DNA of 64,000 nt from Halococcus thailandensis JCM 13552. GTDB taxonomy: Archaea > Halobacteriota > Halobacteria > Halobacteriales > Halococcaceae. The position numbers and the translations under genes are program-made. The notes beneath the pieces are model-generated. The model ran no database searches. It had not been told where the DNA came from and saw only the letters and a list, made by a program, of their open reading frames with translations. Every line of letters begins with the position of its first letter. The first letter of the stretch is position 1. Below, piece by piece: positions 58,838 through 64,000 of this stretch. Location of the stretch: positions 220,825 through 284,824 of the forward strand of contig NZ_AOMF01000174.1 of assembly GCF_000336715.1 (NCBI RefSeq), given 5' to 3'.

Positions 58838-60331
58838 ATGGTAGACCATAGCCGTCGGACGTTCCTTCGATTGACCGGCATGGCGGGTGCCGGGCTTGCC
58901 TTCGGGACCACGGCCGTCTCGGCCGCCAGCGGGAAGAAACGCTTCCTGATCGATCTCCGCGAGGTCGATCGCTCGGCGGTGTCCGCGGACACGGAGATCA
59001 TCCACGATCTCGCCGACATCGACGTTCTCGTCGCTGCCGGCGATCCCGACGAGGTCGGCGGTCCGGCCGCCACCGCGCCCGACGTGGAGATCGTCCCGCA
59101 CGACGACGAATGGGACGGCGACGACGGGCCGGCCGTCGAGCGCGACGATGACGACGAGGAGACGCCGGGGGTTCCCGACCGCCGCACGCTTCAGTGGGAC
59201 AAACACGCCCAGGAACTCGCCGAGGAGGTCCACGAGACGACCCGCGGCGCGGGAAGTCGGGTCGCCGTTATCGACAGCGGGGTCTACGCCGATCATCCCG
59301 ATCTCGACGAGGTGGTGAACGAGGAGCTCTCGCGGAACTTCACCGGCGACGGCGGCGGGTTCTTCGCCAGCGGCGCGAGCGATCACGGCACTCACGTCGC
59401 CGGTATCACCGCCGGGACGAACGACTACGACGGTGAACGCGGCGGGATCCTCGGCACCGCACCGCGAACCGACCTGCTCGCGCTCCGCGTGTTCAGCCCC
59501 GGCAACGAGGGCGCGGCGACCGGCGACATCCTGGCGGCGATCGTCTACGCCGCCGAGACGAACTGCGACGCCGCGAACCTGAGTCTCGGCATTCCGGCGA
59601 CGGATGGGAACAGGAATCCGGAACTCGTCGCGATCCAGAAACTGTACGGCCGTGCCGCCAGCTACGCGAACGAGCAGGGGACGGTCGTCGTCAACTCGGC
59701 CGGCAACTCCGCCGTCGATCTCGATCCCGAGGAGACGATCGGCGTGCCGACGGAGGCCGACGGCGTGTTCGCGGTGTCGGCGACGGGACCGATCGGCTAC
59801 ATCTGGGACGACGAGTTCGACGACGAGATCGAGGCCGAGGAGGCGCTCGAATCCGAGAACCTCCGCAAGCCGACGACACAGCCGGCGAAGTACACCACGT
59901 ACGGCGGGAGCGTCGTCGACGTGAGCGCAGCCGGCGGGAACTTCGATCCCGATGCACAGGACGAAGCCAACGACGGCGACGCTGACTCCCCGAAATGGTT
60001 CTACGATCTCGTGCTCTCGACGGTCTATAGCGAGGAGAACGGCGACGTCTCGCCCGATTATGGATTCAAGGCCGGCACCTCGATGGCCGCTCCACAGGTG
60101 ACGGGTGCGGTCGCACTCGTGCGATCGTTGCGTCCCGAAATGAGCGTCGCGGCGGTCGAGGACCTGCTCCGCGACACCGCACGCGACATCGGCGAAGCCG
60201 ATTACCGCGGCGACGGGCATCTCGATCTCACCGCGCTCATCGGTGCCGCCAGCGGGGAGGGCGGGGACGACGAAGATGACGATGGCGACGAAGACGACGG
60301 TGAAGAAGACGGCGAGGACGAAGACGACTGA
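58838..60331 (+). CDS. Tat-exported subtilisin-like serine protease (halolysin type)
   Basis: A 497-aa S8 protease. A Tat signal is seen in [21 protein letters not shown] propeptide of about 100 residues and an acidic linker ([17 protein letters not shown]) precede the catalytic domain. The triad is Asp146 in [14 protein letters not shown], His183 in [10 protein letters not shown] and Ser415 in [11 protein letters not shown], with oxyanion Asn in NSAGNS. The last 20 or so residues are almost all Asp/Glu ([20 protein letters not shown]). The start at 58838 was chosen over 58820 because of the promoter spacing and the Tat signal. Confidence 0.92.
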   Translation: MVDHSRRTFLRLTGMAGAGLAFGTTAVSAASGKKRFLIDLREVDRSAVSADTEIIHDLADIDVLVAAGDPDEVGGPAATAPDVEIVPHDDEWDGDDGPAVERDDDDEETPGVPDRRTLQWDKHAQELAEEVHETTRGAGSRVAVIDSGVYADHPDLDEVVNEELSRNFTGDGGGFFASGASDHGTHVAGITAGTNDYDGERGGILGTAPRTDLLALRVFSPGNEGAATGDILAAIVYAAETNCDAANLSLGIPATDGNRNPELVAIQKLYGRAASYANEQGTVVVNSAGNSAVDLDPEETIGVPTEADGVFAVSATGPIGYIWDDEFDDEIEAEEALESENLRKPTTQPAKYTTYGGSVVDVSAAGGNFDPDAQDEANDGDADSPKWFYDLVLSTVYSEENGDVSPDYGFKAGTSMAAPQVTGAVALVRSLRPEMSVAAVEDLLRDTARDIGEADYRGDGHLDLTALIGAASGEGGDDEDDDGDEDDGEEDGEDEDD

Positions 60332-60407
60332 CGGTCTCTCCCTTCTCCCATCGCTTCTTCTGCATCACTCCACGATCGGGGTTTTCGAGCCGCTCGAAAC
60401 GATCCGA

Positions 60408-60761
60408 TCAGTCGGCCGGATAGCGAATCAGATCGAGTTCGGCGAGCTGCGCGAGGAAGTACGAGAGCGTCTCGTCGACGGGTTCGATCCGTTCGTCGGG
60501 CACTCTCGCGGCGAGTTCGTCGGCGATCGCAGCCGTCGTCGTCTCGCCGTCGCAGTGACGCCAGACGATGCTGCCGACCGCATCGAGTTCGAGTTCGCGC
60601 TCGGTCGGCGTATCGAACAGATCGAAGAGGAACTCGTCGATGCGGTTCCGTGGCCGACGCGGGCGCTGGATCGTCACGTTCGGGTCACCATCGACGCGCT
60701 CACAGTCCCAGTCCTCGGTCGTCCGGACCGGGCGACGTACCTGTGATTCGGTTTCGGACAT
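60408..60761 (-). CDS. PqqD-like (RiPP recognition element fold) protein
   Basis: A 117-aa protein. The C-terminal part, LELDAVGSIVWRHCDGETTT then AAIADELAARVPDERIEPVD and ETLSYFLAQLAELDLIR, matches PqqD, whose winged-helix fold presents precursor peptides to radical-SAM enzymes (RRE). The N-terminal 50 residues (RPVRTTEDWDCERVDGDPNV then TIQRPRRPRNRIDEFLFDLF) are extra. It follows the OPT transporter stop by 2 nt, so the two are probably one operon. No radical-SAM enzyme or precursor peptide is visible in the window. Confidence 0.78.
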   Translation of the reverse strand: MSETESQVRRPVRTTEDWDCERVDGDPNVTIQRPRRPRNRIDEFLFDLFDTPTERELELDAVGSIVWRHCDGETTTAAIADELAARVPDERIEPVDETLSYFLAQLAELDLIRYPAD

Positions 60762-60763
60762 GA

Positions 60764-62701
60764 TCAGTAGAGCTCCTCGACGTCGTCGGTCTCCCTCGCG
60801 CCACGGATCGTGCTCGCGGCGATGAACGCGAGCAGTCCGCCGACGGCGGCGACGCCGAGCCACAGCGAGAGCTGGTCGCCGATACCGACGGGGAACGGGA
60901 TCTCGCCGCCGGAGCCGACGCCGAGGATCCGGATCGCGCCGACGACGATGCCCATGATCGCCTCGCCAGCGATCAAGCCCGCGGCCACGATACGGCCGTT
61001 GAGTGTCGCGCGTTCGGTCGCTTCCTCGTCACCCGTCCGTTCGACGTAGCGAGTGACGATGGCCTTCAGCACGCCGCCGAGGAAGATCGGCGTCGCCAGG
61101 CTGATCGGGAGGTACATCCCGACCGCGAACGGCAACACCGGCACGTCCATCATGATGAGGACGGCCGCGAACGTCGCGCCGATCAGCACCATCCCCCAGT
61201 TCGCCGTCCCGTTGAGGACGCTTTCCGCGATCAGCGCCATGAGCCCGGCCTGTGGCGCGGGGAGCGTCTGGCTGCCGAGCCCGTAGGCCTGGTTGAAGAA
61301 GACGATGATCCCGCCGGCGAACAGCGCCGACAGCCCGATCCCGACGAGCTGGGCGATCTGCTGTTTCCGCGGCGTCGCGCCGAGCAGATAGCCCGTCTTG
61401 AGGTCCTGTGAGGTGTCGCCGGCGACCGCGGCCGCGATCGCGACGACCGAGCCCGTGACGAGCACGATGACCGGGTCGGAAACGCCGGTCGAGCGGAGCA
61501 CGACCGCGGCGATCAGGATCGTCGCGACGGTCATCCCCGAGACGGGGTTCGAGGAACTCCCGACGACGCCGACGAGATAGGAGGAGACCGCGACGAACAG
61601 GAACGCCGCGAGCACCGCGATGAGCGCGCCCAGCAGCCCGACGCGGACCTGCGGGATGACGACGAGCAAGATCGCGACGATGGCCGCGCCGACGACGACG
61701 ATCGCCATCGGGAGGTCGCGGGCGGTGCGTTTGCGGTCCATGTTCCCGTTGAGTCCCTCGCTGAACTCCGCGCCCGCGAGTCGGATCGCATCGAGGATCG
61801 TCGAGCGCATCGAGGCGATCGCGTACAGCCCGCCGACGATCATCGCGCCCGCGCCGACGTAGCGGACGTAGCTGCTCCAGACCGCGTTCGCCTGCTCGAA
61901 CAGCGTCCCGCCGGCCGCGTCGGGCGGTACCATCCCACCGGTGACGAGCAGCGGGATCAGCATCATCCAGGAGACCAGCCCGCCGCCGAGGATGTACGCC
62001 GCGATGCGTGGCCCGATGATGTAGCCGACGCCGACGAGCGCGGGCGTGAAATCCCCACCGAGCGCGAAGCCGCGGGTGTTCGTCACCGAGAACGCCCCCT
62101 GGATCGTCGTCTGGATCACGCCCCAGATGTTCGCGAGCGCCGTGTAGAGCGCGCCCACGATGAACCCGATCGAGACGAACCGGACGCCGCGCCCGCCGTG
62201 TTCGCCCGCCTGGAGCACGTCCGCACAGGCGGTCCCCTCGGGATAGGGGAGCTCCTGGTGCTGTTCGACGATGAGATAGCGCCGCATCGGGATCATGAAC
62301 AGCACGCCGAGGATCCCGCCGAGCAGCGAGACCGCCGCGGTGGTGACGATATCGATCGACTCGCCGAGGAAGGCGACGCCGGCGAGCGAGAAGATCACGC
62401 CGGCGGTCAGCGACGAGCCGGCCGACGTCATCGTCTGGACGATGTTGTTCTCCAGGATCGTCCCCTGGATGCCGATGCGCGAGAGGCCGTAGAACAGTCC
62501 CATACTGATGACCGCCGCCGGGATGGAGGCGCTGATCGTCAGCCCGGCACGCAGCCCGAGATAGGCGTTCGCCGCCATCAGAACGACGTTGAGCACGAGC
62601 CCCAGCAGGACCGCCTTCACCGAGAGTTCGGTCATGCTGGTGTCGGCCGCAACGTACGGGTCGACACCGCCGGTCGATGGCGGTTCGTTCTCCGATTCCA
62701 T
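60764..62701 (-). CDS. OPT-family oligopeptide transporter
   Basis: A 645-aa polytopic membrane protein with about 15 hydrophobic helices. It starts with an acidic N-terminus (MESENEPPSTGGVDPYVAAD) and runs through TELSVKAVLLGLVLNVVLM, the conserved ENNIVQTMTSAGSSLTAGVI loop, HQELPYPEGTACADVLQAGE and GVGYIIGPRIAAYILGGGLV. OPT members import oligopeptides or iron-chelates (YSL type). The substrate is not given by sequence. It is followed by the PqqD-like gene. A possible TATA, CAAATACTG on the minus strand about 22 nt upstream, is weak. Confidence 0.88.
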   Translation of the reverse strand: MESENEPPSTGGVDPYVAADTSMTELSVKAVLLGLVLNVVLMAANAYLGLRAGLTISASIPAAVISMGLFYGLSRIGIQGTILENNIVQTMTSAGSSLTAGVIFSLAGVAFLGESIDIVTTAAVSLLGGILGVLFMIPMRRYLIVEQHQELPYPEGTACADVLQAGEHGGRGVRFVSIGFIVGALYTALANIWGVIQTTIQGAFSVTNTRGFALGGDFTPALVGVGYIIGPRIAAYILGGGLVSWMMLIPLLVTGGMVPPDAAGGTLFEQANAVWSSYVRYVGAGAMIVGGLYAIASMRSTILDAIRLAGAEFSEGLNGNMDRKRTARDLPMAIVVVGAAIVAILLVVIPQVRVGLLGALIAVLAAFLFVAVSSYLVGVVGSSSNPVSGMTVATILIAAVVLRSTGVSDPVIVLVTGSVVAIAAAVAGDTSQDLKTGYLLGATPRKQQIAQLVGIGLSALFAGGIIVFFNQAYGLGSQTLPAPQAGLMALIAESVLNGTANWGMVLIGATFAAVLIMMDVPVLPFAVGMYLPISLATPIFLGGVLKAIVTRYVERTGDEEATERATLNGRIVAAGLIAGEAIMGIVVGAIRILGVGSGGEIPFPVGIGDQLSLWLGVAAVGGLLAFIAASTIRGARETDDVEELY

Positions 62702-62921
62702 GTGAAACTACCCCGCAGTATTTGCCCAAGTACGGAAAGAATTGCGCACTGACCTCGCTAACCGGCTGTCTATCGTGTCTCAAGACAACAAACGTCAACT
62801 CTGTCGTGATATTCGTTACGAATCTCGAACTATGTGAAAGGAACAATCGCACGCAGTCCCGGCCGTCTTGAAAATCGGTATATCGTCGACCAGTGACCGG
62901 AGAAGAACTGCGAGAATCGAT

Positions 62922-64000
62922 CTATCCCATCGATTCGGCGGCCGTGTCGGTGCCGTCGAACCGATCGCGAACGAACAGCCCGAGCAACAGCAGCGTCGCG
63001 ACCGTGAGCACGGCGGCGAACGCGAGCACGAACAGCGTGACCGGTGTCAGCCCGCTCGCGACCTGTTCCTGGAGGAACGAGCCGGCCGTGACGGCGGTGA
63101 CGCCGACGAGTGCGAGCCCGCCGACGTTGGCGAGCGTCGAGTTCGTCTCCGGCACTGCCTGGCGATCGTTGAGCAGATAGAGTACGACCGCGAGCGCGAA
63201 CGGCGTGCCGACGAGCCCGAACGCGAGCGTCAGCACGAGCAGCGGGAACGCCTCGCCGCCGATGAAGACGCCGCCGATACCCGCCAGCGCGACGGCGACG
63301 ATAGCTGCCCGGTAGCGGCTGTCGGAGACGTCGCGCTCCCAGCCGAACTTGTCGGCGAGGAGATAGGGCGGAACGACCGTGTTCGCGCCGAGCGTCGAGA
63401 CGGCCGCGCCCCAGAGGCCGATCAGGAACAGCCAGCTCGCGGCGTCGCCGACGAGCGGGCCGAGCGCCTGCGCGGCCGCGGTCGCGGTCAGTTCGGCTCC
63501 CGAGACACCCGGCCCGTGGAGCACCGACGCGGCCACGAGGAAGATGGCGAGGCTGTAGATCCCGAACGCGCCGAGCATCGAGAGACCGACGTCGAACCGG
63601 GCGAGATCGATGTCGTCACGGCTCCAGCCGTGTGCGTCCATCGTGTACGACTGCATCGTCACGAGCGTGACGTGGACCGCACCACCGAGGATACCGGCGG
63701 CGACGAGCGCGCCGTCCACGCCGGCGGGGATCCGCGGGACGAGCCCGCCGGCCGCCGCCGAGAGATCGATCGGGACGACGAACAGCGAGGCGAGGAAGGC
63801 GAGGACGACCAGCGAGACGAGCAGTTTCGCGCCCGTCTCGGCGAGGCGATAGCCGCCGCCCGCGAGCCCGGCCGCGAGCACGAGCGCCCAGACGACCGCC
63901 CAGACGCGTGCGTCGATACCCGTGATCGTCGCCGAGACGCCGGCGACCGTCTTCATGATCGTGAGCTGTGCCAGTCCCGCGGCCAGTACCGCGTCGACGA
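62922..64000 (-). CDS. NRAMP-family divalent metal transporter, partial
   Basis: The C-terminal 359 residues of a longer gene: the frame stays open through the right edge, with VDAVLAAGLAQLTI before the first internal Met at 63956, so the start lies outside the window. About nine membrane helices are seen, including VHVTLVTMQSYTMDAHGWSR and WLFLIGLWGAAVSTLGANTV, which fit the NRAMP/MntH fold (metal:H+ symport, Mn2+ or Fe2+). The truncation is by the window only. The usual DPGN and MPH motifs would be partly outside or altered; I see VTMQSY where MPH is expected. Confidence 0.75.
   Translation of the reverse strand, partial: VDAVLAAGLAQLTIMKTVAGVSATITGIDARVWAVVWALVLAAGLAGGGYRLAETGAKLLVSLVVLAFLASLFVVPIDLSAAAGGLVPRIPAGVDGALVAAGILGGAVHVTLVTMQSYTMDAHGWSRDDIDLARFDVGLSMLGAFGIYSLAIFLVAASVLHGPGVSGAELTATAAAQALGPLVGDAASWLFLIGLWGAAVSTLGANTVVPPYLLADKFGWERDVSDSRYRAAIVAVALAGIGGVFIGGEAFPLLVLTLAFGLVGTPFALAVVLYLLNDRQAVPETNSTLANVGGLALVGVTAVTAGSFLQEQVASGLTPVTLFVLAFAAVLTVATLLLLGLFVRDRFDGTDTAAESMG

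Noticed and set aside
1..64000. CRISPR arrays, IS transposases, integrases and prophage genes
   Set aside because: No set of regularly spaced direct repeats and no transposase or integrase motif was found in any frame I examined.

Overview
The window is about 65% GC, with acidic proteins, start/stop (ATGA or GTGA) overlaps inside operons, TATA-like boxes about 27 nt upstream of start codons, and archaeal markers (TFB, PAN, RpoF, L21e, aEF-1beta, HVO_2753-type zinc finger, Tat lipoproteins, PGF-CTERM-like tails). It is chromosomal DNA of a halophilic archaeon (class Halobacteria). A Halococcus-like genus is possible but cannot be settled from sequence alone. I see no rRNA, tRNA, CRISPR array, transposase or prophage.

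Layout. 1-12.8 kb: edge of a TetR regulator, a Bat-type HTH regulator, MoeA plus a MobA/MocA-like nucleotidyltransferase, a thiamine-type ABC importer (binding protein, fused permease, ATPase), a DtxR-type metal regulator, TFB, a cytochrome P450, the proteasome ATPase PAN, a PUA protein, a tiny membrane protein and an NYN-domain protein. 12.8-18.7 kb: a tightly coupled lysine operon dapA-dapB-dapD-lysA-dapF-dapE, preceded by a leader that looks like an attenuator, followed by a ferritin-like protein. 19.2-22.9 kb: purB divergent from a PurN-PurH fusion, both next to copies of a dispersed hairpin-bearing repeat. 23-27.2 kb: two tandem secreted PQQ-type sugar dehydrogenases with N-terminal blue-copper domains. 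27.2-33.7 kb: two divergent operons (inositol-phosphate synthase plus phosphodiesterase; TatD hydrolase, TIM-barrel isomerase, UbiA prenyltransferase, second TIM-barrel isomerase) that resemble the bacterial ebo metabolite-traffic cluster, with an inositol-phosphate synthase in the place of the usual sugar-phosphate cyclase. 33.8-45.6 kb: FolC-FolP fusion, Thr/Pro-rich surface protein, S9 peptidase, Nudix protein, a 100-bp element with 14-bp inverted ends, CAP-domain protein, XPD-type helicase, exported nuclease/phosphatase and a flavin reductase.

45.7-64 kb: 2-oxoacid:ferredoxin oxidoreductase (korAB), an esterase, a lipoprotein, a second P450, a split MetE-like methionine synthase pair, and then a translation/transcription island (HemK-type methyltransferase, MscS channel, zinc ribbon, KsgA, DUF655, RpoF, L21e, aEF-1beta, zinc finger). 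The window ends with a Tat-exported subtilase, a PqqD-like protein coupled to an OPT transporter, and the 3' part of an NRAMP transporter.

Most of the window is housekeeping metabolism. The most promising places for new biology are the ebo-like cluster (27.2-33.7 kb), the lysine-operon leader (12.82-13.0 kb), the blue-copper/PQQ fusions (23-27.2 kb), the split MetE pair (51.75-53.8 kb), the PqqD-OPT pair (60.4-62.7 kb) and the intergenic repeats.
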